Assembly (NCBI GenBank): GCA_963576475.1
Contig: OY754986.1
Location: 10,887,321-10,951,320, forward strand
Direction: 5' to 3'
Length of the DNA stretch: 64,000 nucleotides
DNA from: Molanna angustata
Taxonomy: Eukaryota; Arthropoda; Insecta; Trichoptera; Molannidae
Below, piece by piece: positions 32,345 through 47,300 of the stretch. Position 1 is the stretch's first letter. Each line of letters begins with the position of its first letter. Position numbers and translations under genes: made by a program. The notes below the pieces were generated by a model. That model had not been told where the DNA came from. It saw nothing but the letters and a program-made list of their open reading frames with translations, and did no database searches.

Positions 32345-35300
32345 TCATAACGGCATCTTCAACCGCCTGCGAAGGGTGAGCCTCCTGTGGATAATCTTTA
32401 AAATGTATAAAGGGAGACAGGAGACCAGAGTGATGACCAACACCTTCCATGCAAAATCAAATGTTTTGATGAAATCAGTGTCTGAAATAGCAAAGAAAAA
32501 AGGATATATCAGTTTCTAGCGCATGGGTTATTTTTTTTTAATTTGTAAACCATGTGGATTTGGAAAACTGGTTTCAGAGCTAAACCGATCCCTCATCAGC
32601 CTTATTTACATACTGAAGTGAAACAGACGGTGGTGTTATATACATTAATAATACAGTGGAACCTCTCATAACGAGCATAATTCGTTCCAGAATCTTGCTG
32701 TTTATGTGAAACACTCGTTAAGCGAAACTAATTTTCTCATGTAAATAAATGTAAAACACGATAATGCGTTCCATTCGAAATATATATTTTTTAACTTTTA
32801 TTTAAATAATTTATCTCATTAATTTTGTCCTTGTTCTTGAGGATAGTGCAAATGGTTGATGTAGATCGATTGTATGAGCGCGCTAGATCAGCTACGCTTA
32901 CACCACCTTCTCGCTTTTCAATGATTTTACGTTTCATTTATATAGTTACTTTTATTCTCTTATGACTGTCTTCTTGTGGCTTTTTCTTCGGGTACATTTT
33001 TGTAAAGGTTATTAAATTAATCACAAACATAACAATAATGTCTGAACATGAGTTTAGTAAAATGTGTGATCACATGCAACACTAACATGCCAATGGTACG
33101 AGTGCTAAACACAGATTGACGCAATGACAGGGAAGTCCCAGCTCACAATTGCGTCATACGTTATGTGACTTCCCTTTTCTACGTCACTCGTTATGCGAAA
33201 TGTCGCTCATTAAGGGAGCAATTTTTTCACTTTTTTTTTGCTTGTTACGCGAATTACTCGTTATGAGAGGTGCTCATTAAGAGAGGTTCCACTGTATATA
33301 ATATAAATGGTTGATAAAGATTGTTTTTAAATTATTTGTTGTATTTAAGTGTATGTGTTGTACTTTTTGACAAATTAAGAAATAAAACAACAAATTTATT
33401 TGTTTTAGTTCTTTTCACGTTTCATTTAGTTCTATTTAGAGGTCAGCTATCTGGAACAGCTCCTACACTCTATGAATATTCAATATTCATAAATACTTTT
33501 TTTATTTCTTGTTAGTCATCATCATCAGTGGCTCCACAGCCCAGGATGGGCCTTGGCCTCATCAAGGAATCGTCTCCATTGCACCCTATACATGGCCTTT
33601 TCTCTCCAATTCTGCACACCGGCTTCAGAAAGTCCTTTTCGACTCCATCCATCCATCGTAGTTTCGGCTTTCCCACACCTCTTCTTCCCTCTGGACGTGT
33701 TGTGAGGATTCTTTTTGTTGTCTGGTCATCTTCCATATGATGCACGTGTCCAAACTAGCGGAGCCTCCCTATTTTTATTGTTTGGATGATATTTGGTTCC
33801 TCATATGAGTTAGATTTATGGTGTTAGACCTATAAGTGTGTGTGTGTGTGTATATATAAAAACATATTAGAGTATTAAGTACTGACTCACCAAAGTATTC
33901 TCTAAAGACGACCAATGTCAATATATAAATGATGAGACTGATAATTTCCGCCAAGAATATAAAGACATGCCAAGTCTGTATTGTGACAGCCACCATTATC
34001 AACTCAGTGAATATTAACGCTGAGAAACTGATAGCAACAATATGAATGAATTCCCCTTCAAACATCACCAATGCACCGTACATTATTATACCACCTATAA
34101 ACAACAAAATGTTAATCAAATTGACATTTGATAATATATTTATTTACTGTAAGCAAGCCTTTACATGTTTTTAAATCATTGACAAGCTACAAATTAAGTA
34201 ATAATGAATCATAAATAATAAAAGACAAAACAATAGTCATAAACAAATTTTAAGAATAATATGTGTTGTGCTCCCTTTTATAAGGAAATGCACACCCGCA
34301 CACCTTTCGCTGGTTACCCCACATTGTGGGATATGCCGTGATGGTATGAATGAATGAATGAAAAAAATAATAAAAGATAAAACCATAGATTATCATATAA
34401 TATACAAGATGTCGTAGTTAGTGAATTTTGTATGAATCGAAGTGAGGCCTTTTTTCCACAGGATTTTTGACAACTTGGTTTGGCAGACCACATTGTTTTT
34501 CTATAGAAAATAATGACTAATGTGAATTGTTTTCGGATTTATTTGTCGAAAAAGGCACTTTGTTCATTAAGATTTAGAGAACAGTTATCTAGGATGTTGA
34601 AATGTATGGAAAACTGCAATATGTTGCCAACCAAAACGTCAAACGCGCGATATACCATGACTCACTTATTGCACAGAGTACTACATCTTGTATAGTATAA
34701 TAATAAAAATCTATGGATAAAACAATAGTCATAAACAAATTTAGAATGTAAAAATAAATATGCATGAAGTTGAATAAATGGCGACTAACCAAAGCCTAGC
34801 CAGCCTATCATAAGATCTGGTAAAAAAAAATCAAATTCATAACTCCTAAATACATTCCTTGTGGGTAGTGAGTAAATAAAATAATACAATGATTCGGATG
34901 CAAATCGGACAATGCCGTCTTTAAATTCTTTTCTTTCAGTAGATCTTTATAAACCGTTTTTACAGAAATTCCGTCCTGGATGTGGATGTTCTGCTCTCCA
35001 TTAATTTTTATTGTGGTCATCCTGATGGTTACCAACCCTCTAATATTTCGTGTTATTGCGGTTTCAGGAAGACTTTCGGAATTCATCCTCCAGTTCTTTG
35101 CCTGCTCCACTTTACGATATACATTGCAGGTGTTAAAAATCATTTATACAAATTAAAAATCTTGGATTCGCCTCTTTATGAATGTGGATATTGGAGAGGA
35201 GGAGGACTTGAACCAAGTCTTTTGTTGCTGTCCAAATTGAAATACAAATATAACTAACTCAATATAAAATAATTCTCGTATTGATCCTATAGATTTATAG

Positions 35301-38300
35301 CGCGTGAGGTAGGGGATGTCATCACTTCTGCTATGGATGGCTATATTCCCTCCTCCCTCAAAACCTGCGGACCAGGCACAAAACCTTGGTTTGATTCCAA
35401 ATGCCGAGAAGCAGTCACGCGTAAAAATCTGGCTTTCAAAACATTTCAAAAACTTCAATCCCCGTCAAACAAGAAAGCATACAACAAGATGACAAAGGAT
35501 TGTAAAAAAACCATTAATCAGGCTAAAAAACTCCATGACCAACATATAAGTCAAAAACTCTCCTCATGCCCTAACGGTAGCCGAAGATTCTGGTCATTGT
35601 CAACCTCCATAGGTCAGAACTTTTGCACATCTTCATTTCCACCTTTAACGAACCATGACGGATCCATTGCTAACTCTGCCACCGACAAAGCTAATCTTCT
35701 CGGTAAATTATTTGCAGATAACTCAACCCTTGACGACGGAGGAAAAACTCCTCAACCAGTTCCACATTGTGGTTTTAAAATGAACGAAGTAAGGATTAAC
35801 TTCTCTGAGGTTTTACTCGCCATCCGAGGGTTGGATGTTAACAAAGCTAATGGACCAGATGGAATTCCCGTTCTTGTGTTAAAAAAATGCTCCGCCGAAC
35901 TAGCCCCAGTTCTCACTAAACTCTTCAAACTCTCGTTTAAAACTGGTATTGTCCCATGTGACTGGAAAAAAGCGGTCATCCACCCAATTCCCAAAAAAGG
36001 TGATCGCTCCAACCCATCTAACTACCGACCCATCGCTATTACTTCTGTACTCTCCAAAATAATGGAAAGGGTACTAAACACCAAGTTGATCACATACCTC
36101 GAAGCAAACAAAATTTTAAGCGACCGCCAATATGGATTTCGTGGAAATCGATCTTGTGGCGATCTACTCGCGTATGTGACATCCGTTTGGGGTCGAGTTA
36201 TGGAACGCTTTGGAGAAGCTCAAACTGTCGCCCTTGACATCTCTAAAGCTTTCGACCGGGTTTGGCACCGAGGTCTCTTAATGAAACTCCCTTCTTATGG
36301 ACTACCCCAGTCTCTGTGTACTTGGATTGCGAATTTTTTAAAAGATCGCGAAGTCATAACTGTAGTGGACGGTTGCTCTTCTTCTCCCCATTCCATTAAT
36401 GCGGGAGTCCCTCAAGGGTCCATTCTATCTCCAACCCTATTCCTCCTACATATCAATGACTTGCTCTTACGCGCCCCCATCCACTGTTACGCTGATGACA
36501 GCACAGTCCATGACAATTTCTCTTTTGACAAACCTCCTAAACAGAGTGAAATATCAGAAGCCCGGAAAGACCTTCATCAAAAAATAAATAGCTACCTCCA
36601 CTCAATCAATACCTGGGGTGAAAGTAATCTTGTTTCATTTAACGTCTCAAAAACCCAAGCCTGTCTAATTTCTGCGAAGAGAAACCCCAATGAATTGCAA
36701 GTGTCTTTCAACGGAAGCACCCTACCTAACAGCAGCTCTATCGACCTGCTTGGAGTATCTATAACGAACCAATTACACTACAAGGGCTCCATCGAAGCTA
36801 AGGTGAAACTCGCCTCCAAAAAATTGAGCGTACTATATAGAGCGCGCAGATATTTTACTAAGACCCAGATCTGTATACTCTACAAAGCGCAAATACGCCC
36901 AATTATTGAATATGGCAGTCACCTCTGGAGTGGCGCCCCCCAATACCTACTGAATACCCTCGACGCTGTCCAAAGGCGTGCTATACGTCTGATTGATGAT
37001 CCATCACTGACTGATGGATTGCAATCACTAGAACACAGACGCAGAGTCGGTATTTTAAGTTTATTCTATAGATACTACCACGGGAATTGCTCAGAAGAAC
37101 TTGCATCTTTGGTCCCTCCTCCACCCACTCGCAACAGAGTCACTCGCTTCACTCAATCGCAGCATCCATTCACAGTGGACCTTCAACATATACGAACAAG
37201 TCGCTTCTCGAACTCCTTTATTAACACAGCAGCCCGACTGTGGAACGATCTTCCGAATTCTGTGTTTCCATCTTCGTACAACCCGGGTCTTTTTAAAATC
37301 CGAATTAATAAACTCTTCTCTAGATTGCAAACCCCTCCCAACGCTACGTAGTGCGCTTCTTCGGAAGAGTAAAATGGACCCAAATCCTAATAGCTGGCGT
37401 CCCCTACGTAGACATGTTAAAAAAAAAAAAAAAATATTGTAATTATTGATGAGTGTGCATCTCGTAATTATTCCGACGATGCACAATTCTACCAACCTTG
37501 ATATATTGATATGACGACCCACAAAAATAGCATCTTATAACTGAAATCTCTGCCTTTGACAAGTTCCTTGTACAACTTGGGAAACATCAAAGCATTTTCA
37601 CCGCTAATATCCTTATCTAATACCTGAAATCAATAAAAAACAATTGAAAGCTTTAAAATAAAATCCCAAACAATATTCTTATAATATAACAAAATTAATA
37701 TTTGACATAGAACCTGTGAGTTGCCCGAGAAGTATTATAAAATAAAATGACTACCTCTCACTTGTAGCACATATTTTAATTAAATAATATACACAGTAAT
37801 TTACTTAAACAAATCCTTACAGACTAAACAAATAATATGTTGAATTATTGATACCTTGCTTATACAGTAAGTTATTTAAACAAATCACTACAGACTAAAC
37901 AAATAATATATTGAATCATTGATACCTTGCTTACACAGTAAGTTATTCAAACAAATCACTACAGACTAAACAAATAATATATTGAATTATTGATACCTTG
38001 CTTACAGTAAGTTATTTAAACAAATCACTACAGACTAAACAAATAATATATTGAATCATTGATACCTTGCTTACACAGTAAGTTATTTAAACAAATCACT
38101 ACAGACTAAACAAATAATATATTGAATTATTGATACCTTGCTTACAGTAAGTTATTTAAACAAATCACTACAGACTAAACCAATAATAATATATTGAATT
38201 ATTGATACTTTGCTTACACAGTAAGTTATTTAAACAAATCACTACAGACTAAACAAATAATATGTTGAATTATTGACACCTTGCTTACACAGTAAGTTAT

Positions 38301-41300
38301 TTAAACAAATCACTACAGACTAAACCAATAATATGTTGAATTATTGATACCTGGCTTACACAATAAGTTATTTAAACAAATCACTACAGACTAAACAAAT
38401 AATATGTTGAATTATTGACACCTTGCTTACACAGTAAGTTATTTAAACAAACCACTACAGACTAAACCAATAATATGTTGAATTATTGATACCTGGCTTA
38501 CACAGTAAGTTAGATAAACAAATCACTACAGACTAAACCAATAATATGTTGAATTATTGATACCTGGCTTACACAGTAAGTTAGATAAACAAACCACTAC
38601 AGACTAAACCAATAATATGTTGAATTATTGATACCTGGCTTACACAGTAAGTTAGATAAACAAATCACTACAGACTAAACAAATAATTTAATTTAATTCT
38701 ATTTCACTGTATATTTACCCACACCATACACATTTTATCTACCTATAACTATTAATGCATAGAAATATTTGGGCATTTTTGCCTGTTTCTATGCTAAATA
38801 AAATAAAATAGTGATTGTCAGCCTTTGTGGTTCAGCTCTCTTATTATAGCTCTCTTGTTTATTATTTTATTACTTTCATTTATAACATCATGGCATATCC
38901 CACAGTGAAAAGGTAACCAGCAATAGGCATTAGGGTGTGTATTACCTTAAAAAAGGAAGCACGACTTATTTACATATACCTGTACCCCCATATTATACCA
39001 GTCTCATCTCACATAAAAAGTCACAACATTTAGAACTCATTAGTGAATTATGTGAGATGTTATAGCGCCTGTTGCAATTTATTCTTACATTACACCCGAA
39101 AACAACATCATTTTATTACTGAGCGTTAATATTATAACTGATGACAATAACAATGTGACAATACAGTCAAATTACTCACTAATGACAATACAGTCAAATT
39201 ACTCACTAATGAAAATACAGTCAAAAATTACTCACTAATGACAATACAGTCAAATTACTCACTAATGACAATACAGTCAAATTACTCACTAATGACAATA
39301 CAGTCAAATTACTCACTAATGACAATACAGTCAAATTACTCACTAATGACAATACAGTCAAATTACTCACTAATGACAATACAGTCAAATTACTCACTAA
39401 TGACAATACAGTCAAATTACTCACTAATGACAATACAGTCAAATTACTCACTAATGACAATACAGTCAAATTACTCACTAATGACAATACAGTCAAATTA
39501 CTCACTAATGACAATACAGTCAAATTACTCACTAATGACAATACAGTCAAATTACTCACTAATGACAATACAGTCAAATTACTCACTAATGACAATACAG
39601 TCAAATTACTCACTAATGACAATACAGTCAAATTACTCACTAATGACAATACAGTCAAATTACTCACTAATGACAATACAGTCAAATTACTCACTAATGA
39701 CAATACAGTCAAATTACTCACTAATGACAATACAATCAAATTACTCACTAATGAAAATACTGGAAAACATGTGAATATGGTTCCATAGCCGACCATCAAA
39801 AATCCTTGATAGAGAGACACTGAAGACAGGTAGAATACAGTTGAAAATATAGCCTGGAATGTTAAAAACAAAATATGCACAATAATTTTCTAAGAAAATA
39901 AGTTTAGTAATTCTTGTTCATAGAATTGAACTGTGTTTCTTTAATAAATTATAACTCCTGTTTATGGTTTTGAACTGTGTTTGTATAATAAATTATTACT
40001 TTTGTTTTTGGAATAAAACTGTGTTCCCATCATATGCACGTAAAATAAGTAATAATCTTATTTATTTAAAAAAATTAAAATAATTCTATAATACATTATT
40101 ATGACTCTTGCTTATGAAATAAACTATAATATAACTTGCTGTTTTTTTTTCATAAATAAATAAATTTATGAAAAATAGATGGTTGTCTGGAAGAAATTGC
40201 CACTAGGCAATAAGTCCGCCATTAGTGCTTGCAAATAAGTATTGTAAAATAAAGTGTTTAAATGAATAAATAAAACTATATTTCAGTATTGAATCAAATC
40301 AAATTTTTAGTACATATTAGGTATTTGATTACAAAAATGTTACATTTAAAAAAATATTATTTTTATTCATTACACTTGTTTTTTTATTTTTAATGTGCGA
40401 CCGACACCCGCTTCACTGGGAATATACCCGTGTCGTGTCGGAGAGAGTATCAAAATGACATTTATTAATAATTAGATTGTCACATCACAATCGTACCTTA
40501 AAAAAACACTCATAAAATTCCAAATAAATTTCAAGTTGCAGGTTATCATCAACAATAATACAAAAAACAACAATTGTCACTATGTCACTGGCATATCCAT
40601 AGATAAAGGCGACAAGTGGGGGGAACATGATAAAACAACAAAAAAAAAATAGGTATACAGGTTGGCATCACTTATGATAGGGTAACGTTCGCTTTACAGC
40701 TAGCGGGACTCTTGAAAGATCCATTTTTTTATATTAAACTTGAACACTTTATACTCTTTAATGTTCCTTATTTCAGTTGGTAGCATGTTGAATAGTCGAG
40801 GTGCCAAGTACAGGTGACTTTTTTGTCCATAAGTTGATGACAATAAAGGCAGAGATAATAAAATAAGGTCATTATAAAAATTCTATTTGTTTCCTAAAAG
40901 TCTCACGAACAAATGTACATATTAATATTTAGAAACAATTAAACAAAAATAAATAATGCACCTGCATCGTGGAGATGATAAGTCCTCTGTGAATGACAAA
41001 ATAACTCAGTGCTGAAGATCGCAGTCTCGCTCTTCTACCGTGCACTAGAAGCAGACGACCGAGACATTTAAATTCTCGAGTACTCACATCACTAGCAAGA
41101 GCGGCAGCGCGACCTTCCTTGCCCTCTAAACCGATCCCTGAAAGAACCATTCAAAATTAAATATCTTCCGTGTTACTCGTAAAATTTTACATAGGTTAAC
41201 ATCGAAATAGAGATGGAGCACTAACATAAGAGTGTGGGATATTAATGTACTGACAGTGGCATGCAATAGAAGATCATTTCATATTTATGACCGTTCATTT

Positions 41301-44300
41301 AAAGAAATTTACTTATTAAAGATAACTTTTCTGCTAAACTTATATCTTATTTAAAATTAACCTAACCTAACTAAACACAACCGAACAGTGGTTTTTCAGC
41401 AAACCATTAACACTGTACATCCTGTATATTTTTTAGATCATAATATTATAAAGAAAGTATATTAAAGATAACTGCTTCACTAGACAGAGTCTGTTCCGAA
41501 GCAACTATCTGTATAGTTTGCACAGTTACTAAATTTTATTATTATAAAATATATACAAAATATTACACATACATATTATTATACAGAAAACATTACAGTT
41601 AAATAAAATGAACAACATAATAAGGAAAAAGGAAAAAATAATAATAACAATAAATAAATTAAATAAAAAAAACTACATATAAGTTTAATGAGTAATTCAT
41701 TCCGAAACTGTAGAACAAAACCATTCTGAAATAATATTTAAACCTGGATTTAGGCATCCAAATTGCTCAATTAAATTGAGGACTGGAAGCCGTAATTCCA
41801 ACTTAAGAATACTTAAGACTTTGTAAAAGAATATTGAAATTTTATTTGATAAATGCGTGTTTTATACTGTTTATATATGCTTTATTATATTACGATTTTG
41901 TTTTAAATTACTGCAATTAACTACATATGTTATTTTTATGCTACTCTTTTATTTTTATTTGTAAATCTTTTTTAAAAAATATGTATTTGCGTGTATTGTC
42001 GACAAGATAATGTGATCTAATTGAGAACTGTCATACCGATATCAGCTTGTTGAATCATCGGCACGTCATTGCCTCCATCTCCGACGGCACAGACTGATCC
42101 CCTGGAGTGCTGCTTGAGGAGTCTCACCACAAGGGCCTTCTGCGTGGGGGAACAGCGAGCCACTACCACAGCACTACAAGACAGCACCAAGAGGGCCAGT
42201 TCTGCATAGTACCATCGCAAACAATACTGAAATATTAAAAATATCTTTATTATTTATTTGTTTAATTTTAATTGCAGTACACATTTTATTGTCAATTAAG
42301 AAAAATAATAAAGAAAAACACGACCAGAACCAAAAACCTCCTACGAACATCGGAAATGAAGGTTTTAAGGGCTATCACAGGGAAGACGCTTAGGGACAGA
42401 ATTCGCAATGACGACATTAGGCGGACCTGTGAGACCGAGGACATCATACGATGGAGTAGAGCTAGGAGAAGATTCTCGAGGGACCATGTCAACAGGATGG
42501 ACGCATCTCGAATCCCATCCATAGCGGCAAACGAAATCCCACCAGGGCATCGCCTCCCCGGAAGACCAACGAAGAGGTGGAATGTGTGTAATAACAATGC
42601 ACACTGGCGGGCTCTTTCAACCAATCAACCAGAATATAAAGTATGACAAAATTATATATGTACATCAACATAAGAATGAAAGTGAAAAAATAAATACAAT
42701 GTACACTACACTAAGATGGAGATTAAAAAAACTCCTAGGCTATAACTCGAGGGCTATATAAGACTCCCCACGAGGCTCACAAACCTGGGGCAATCACAAG
42801 CCATTATTCATTCCTGGGTATAAAATGGTCTGCAAATGAACTGGATAGAAATATCAAATTCAAATCTACTGACACATTGTCAAGTTTTAATTAAAAAAAG
42901 GTTGAAATAATCTCCTCCTTATTGTACCATATGAATGTTATAGGCCCGAATTATAGATTCGTTCTCCAGCTTGAGACTGGTCTTGAGAACACGTTCTCAA
43001 CCAAAATGGTATTAAAGAAACAAAAGTCACTGAGCTTGATCTCAAGACCGGTCGCGAAATGTATACAAGAGTTGAAATTGCTTCGAGACAGCTATCCCGC
43101 TGTCTTGAGAACGGTCTCAACGAGAGAAAAGGAGGCAGTGCTTTAGACGAAAAAGAGACGCATATAGACACGGACGAATTTCGCATTGATTACTATTTTT
43201 ACATTTACATTGTTAGCGATACTAAAATAGATTGAGAATCTTATTTAGAACCATCCGGGGGTAATTTATATACAATCATTCATAAACTATGTGAATTAAA
43301 TTTTGTAAGATTTCATCAAATTTCCAGTACATCCAGTAAATATCATGTTGTTATTCTATGCATGTTGTATCATATTTTGAAATGGCTGCCTTTCCTGGAT
43401 CTATTGACTGTAGGTACACACATTCCCGTAATATGCTATATGACAGATAAAAGAAGAAGTATTTATTTTCTTCTTCCGAATAAAATGGTCGACATTTTCA
43501 CTATTTAATCACGTATCATAATATTATGACCCATAAATTTCTCTACACTTTCGAAGATTACCAAGACAACGAATTGTCAAAATATCTATAAATAGCTATT
43601 CCAACTCATTGCTACTGGTTAGGCAAAGTTGGGTACACACGCGCGCACGCACGCACGCACGCACGCACGCATGCACGCACGCACGCAGTGTCAAATCTTT
43701 TATACGCTGTGAATGTGGTGAAAAGTTTATACAGAACCAGAACTAAAAATATCGAGTCAAGGTAATTCCCTATACCTTTATCTTTTCCACCAGCTACCAA
43801 CATAACAACGCTGAAATTATTGCCATTCGTGAGAAAAAGTATTTATTTATAGAGCTGCATTCATATTTTTTACAGGTACGCTTTCTCGAGTGAGACGGCG
43901 TACATATTTTACTTTTAATACGGATTTTCGAGCATGATCTCAAGATGGTCATGAGATGACACATTTGGAGAACGGTATTGAGAATTATTCTATAATTTGG
44001 GCCTTAGTTTTGTATAATATATGTGTGTGTGTGTGTAAAGTTTGTGTGCCTTTATATTTTTTTTCTAAATGTCAATTTTCTAAACTCCTCCCTGAAGCAC
44101 AAAGTTTCCTTATTTTCAGGGAGAATTTCAAATTGCAGTATCTTATCTATTTTTTATTATTGTCATAATGTATTTATGTCCTAAATAAAACTTACTTGTT
44201 TATTCCACAAACGCTTAGAAAACAGATAGAAAACGCCATATACCATAGAAATCAAAACATCATTATAAAACTCATAGAATGCATTCTATGATACCCACGG

Positions 44301-47300
44301 AGAAGATGATGTATAAAAAATATGTTTAACCTCTATGATAGTGAGTTTTAGTATAATGTATATACCTATACGGAGTCAGTTATTTTAAATATAAAAAATT
44401 AATATAAAAAGTATTACGTTTGACAACTCCCGACACATTAATCGGGTAAAAAAAAAAAATTAAAACTTACCATTTTTCAAAGTTTTTATTGAAAAATCAT
44501 ATGATTATTTCAGGTGTCTTCAACTATTGGTTGCCGTTGGTTTATCCATTTCTGACGTTTACTTACGAATAAAGTCTGTATGACCACATCCGTACCGTTA
44601 CAGCCATACTTCGATTTGCAATGACATTTCCCGCCGTACGGGTACGGCCATACTAACTTAAAAGACAATTACAACTTCAAAAACAAAAATATAAAAGGTA
44701 TTTACATCAAGGCTATCTCCGCTGATGATAAGAGCTTTCTCCGATCCTTCCGCTCGCAGCCTCTGTACTTCCGCATGCACTTCTACTCGACTTCTGCAGG
44801 ATCCAAACACAAACACTCCCGAAGTGCATGGTGTCACCAGGCGTAGGGACTTGGCTATACACAGGGCTGTCTCTGACTTGTCACCAGTCAGCATCCATAT
44901 CTAAAATGATCAAAATGTATTTTGGTTTTCAATAATAAAGAAAAATATACATCATAAGTCACTCAAATATAGCAACTTGCTTTTGGGTGTGTGTTAAGCA
45001 AATATTTGACAGAAACTGTTTGTTGCCCAAGAAGTAATACAAAAATATGTCTTAGATATTAAATGATGCTCTGTAAAAAGATTGACAATAGACGATCCTT
45101 TATCTTAAGTTTATTTTTTTACCTGGACACATTCAATGTTCTAGCATTTGATTGTATTGGCAACATTCGATGTGGTGTTGCTAATACTTAAATCATAACC
45201 TTTCAACATAATGTTGTAATGTTCCATTATTTTACAATACAATTAAAATTATATATTGTATTTTTAGTTGGTGTCATAGTAAAGAAAATGGCCGTCAGAC
45301 TTCGCGAGAGAAAGGAATTCATTTGTGATCATCCGTTTATCTTTTACCTTGTGCACAAGAATAACAACAAAAGAGACATCCTATTTTTGGGTCGGCCCAA
45401 GAAGCAGTAGAAATAAAATAAATATAACATATAAATATAAAATTGTCGGCCTTCTTGGCTCAGTTGGTTACGTATCTGACTGCTGATCCAAAGGTCGCGG
45501 GTTCGATTCCCGGTGGAGACACAGTTGTTAATAATTGTGTTTTCAATCTGGATCTGTGAGACGATTATCATCGTAAATCTCTAGAATGTGGCAACTTGTT
45601 ATTGGGTGCGTGTTAAATAAATAATTGACGTAGTACCTGTTAGTTGACCAAGAAGTAATACAAAAAAAATATATTGTAGATCAAAAGATCACCTTGATAC
45701 CAGCATTAGCCAAAAGTTCTATGGTGGCCGGTGCATCATCGGCCAGTCTATCCTCAACGCCTGTTACAGCCAATAACTGTAAACCCTTTTGTAGTGATGT
45801 CACACAGTTTTGAATTTGACTGTTCCTGCCGTGCAGTGAAGATAGGGCACTATTGTACTCTTCCTAAAATAATTTTTTTTTTTATTTAAAATAATTAGTA
45901 AAAAAGCCGATTGTCTCATGACAATAATTTATAGTTTACATTGCGATTTGTTTATATACAGCAACACTTTACTTTAGTTCTTGATACTAAGTCTGGTTTT
46001 CAATTCCCGTTGGAATGATTTTTTATTCATAGTCTTTAATTGTTCTGGCAAATTATTCCACAGACACATTATTCTTTTGTGTCCAATTATTTTTGTAGGT
46101 TTCTCAGTGTTGTAGTTGTGGATTTGTGTTCTCTTCTTAAGACTTAGTTCAGCGTCTTCTAATTTTCCTATTTTTATTTTGTTTATTACTTTTAATGTTT
46201 CATACTGTGTTATCTTCTGTATATTTAGTTTCTTTTGTGTACAAGTATTTGGATGGTGTGTATACATTTAGACCGTAAGTCATTTTTATTATTCTGTTTT
46301 ACTTTCTTTGTAGCTTTTGTATTTCTGTTTTATTGCCATTTTCCCAAAAATGCATTAGGTATGTTATTTTGCTTTTAATGTATGCATTATATATAAGTAC
46401 TTTAAGTTTTTATTTAATTCATATATAATAAAATGTACAATGGCAGGTTCATTGCCATGAGGCAATTTTTTCCAATCAACCAAATCAATGTGAGGCCATA
46501 AATAGTGTAGAAGTAGGAATATTAAATTTATAACAAAAAAATAAAACAAATAGAAATACAAACATATAACATTATTAAATATAAAATCACAGCAACAAAG
46601 AATGAAAGGAGATAGAGGTTGTAGAAGGAGAGTGAAAATGGAGGAGTGTCAAGTAAAAGTTATTAGAGAGGTCTCTTTTTAAAAAGTTAAATCGATTGAG
46701 ATGTTGTTATATCATCACTTAAGGTGTTCCATAATCTTGCTGATTGTACTATAACAGAGGAACTGAGAAAGTATTGATTCAATATTTAAATTCAAAATAA
46801 AAGAAAATTGAACCAGATAATAAATAAGGCAACTTAGAACGAGAGTTGTCCAACAATGATCCAGATGCACCTTGATCCGAGTCTGCATGTTACAATCACC
46901 AAAGGAATGACGGAAGGCAAAAACTATAGAGGCGGCCCTAGAGTTAGTTTTATGGACCAGGTGATAGTGATGTGGCTGTAGCAGCTACCAAGAGATGAAG
47001 AGGCTGGCGGATAAGCAGAGAGATCTTGTGCTTGGTGCAAAACAATCTTAGAATTGTGACCCAGACGAAGAGAATAAAATTGAACTTACTGCAAATTTTT
47101 CATAGACTTCATTAGATATTCTTTTTTTGGCAAACACCAACGTTCTAAGTCCTTCGTTGGCCAGGGAGTCACTCTGGTATTTGAGCCAATCCGGATTTCC
47201 TACCAACGGACACAGAACAACATCGGCGCCTTTCAAATAGTAAGTTATCTCCAATGTTTTACTTTCCTGAAGAAAAAAAAATTATACATAATAAATTGAA

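Noticed and set aside
34808..35143. 111-codon minus-strand frame in the ATP9 intron
   Set aside because: It resembles no family and does not fit the ATP9 exon phases; it is probably old repeat sequence.
39147..39760. CRISPR-like direct repeat array
   Set aside because: Units abut with no unique spacers, and the context is a spliced eukaryotic gene.
39238..39774. Plus-strand 178-codon frame made of MTIQSNYSL repeats
   Set aside because: It is the antisense shadow of the 27-bp minisatellite; any 27-bp repeat without stops is open in several frames.
42922..43186. Overlapping 74- and 82-codon frames on opposite strands
   Set aside because: They lie in the terminal region of a TIR element made of short inverted words; not protein-like.
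43612..43803. 63-codon frame with ACVR repeats
   Set aside because: It is a translation of the GCAC microsatellite.
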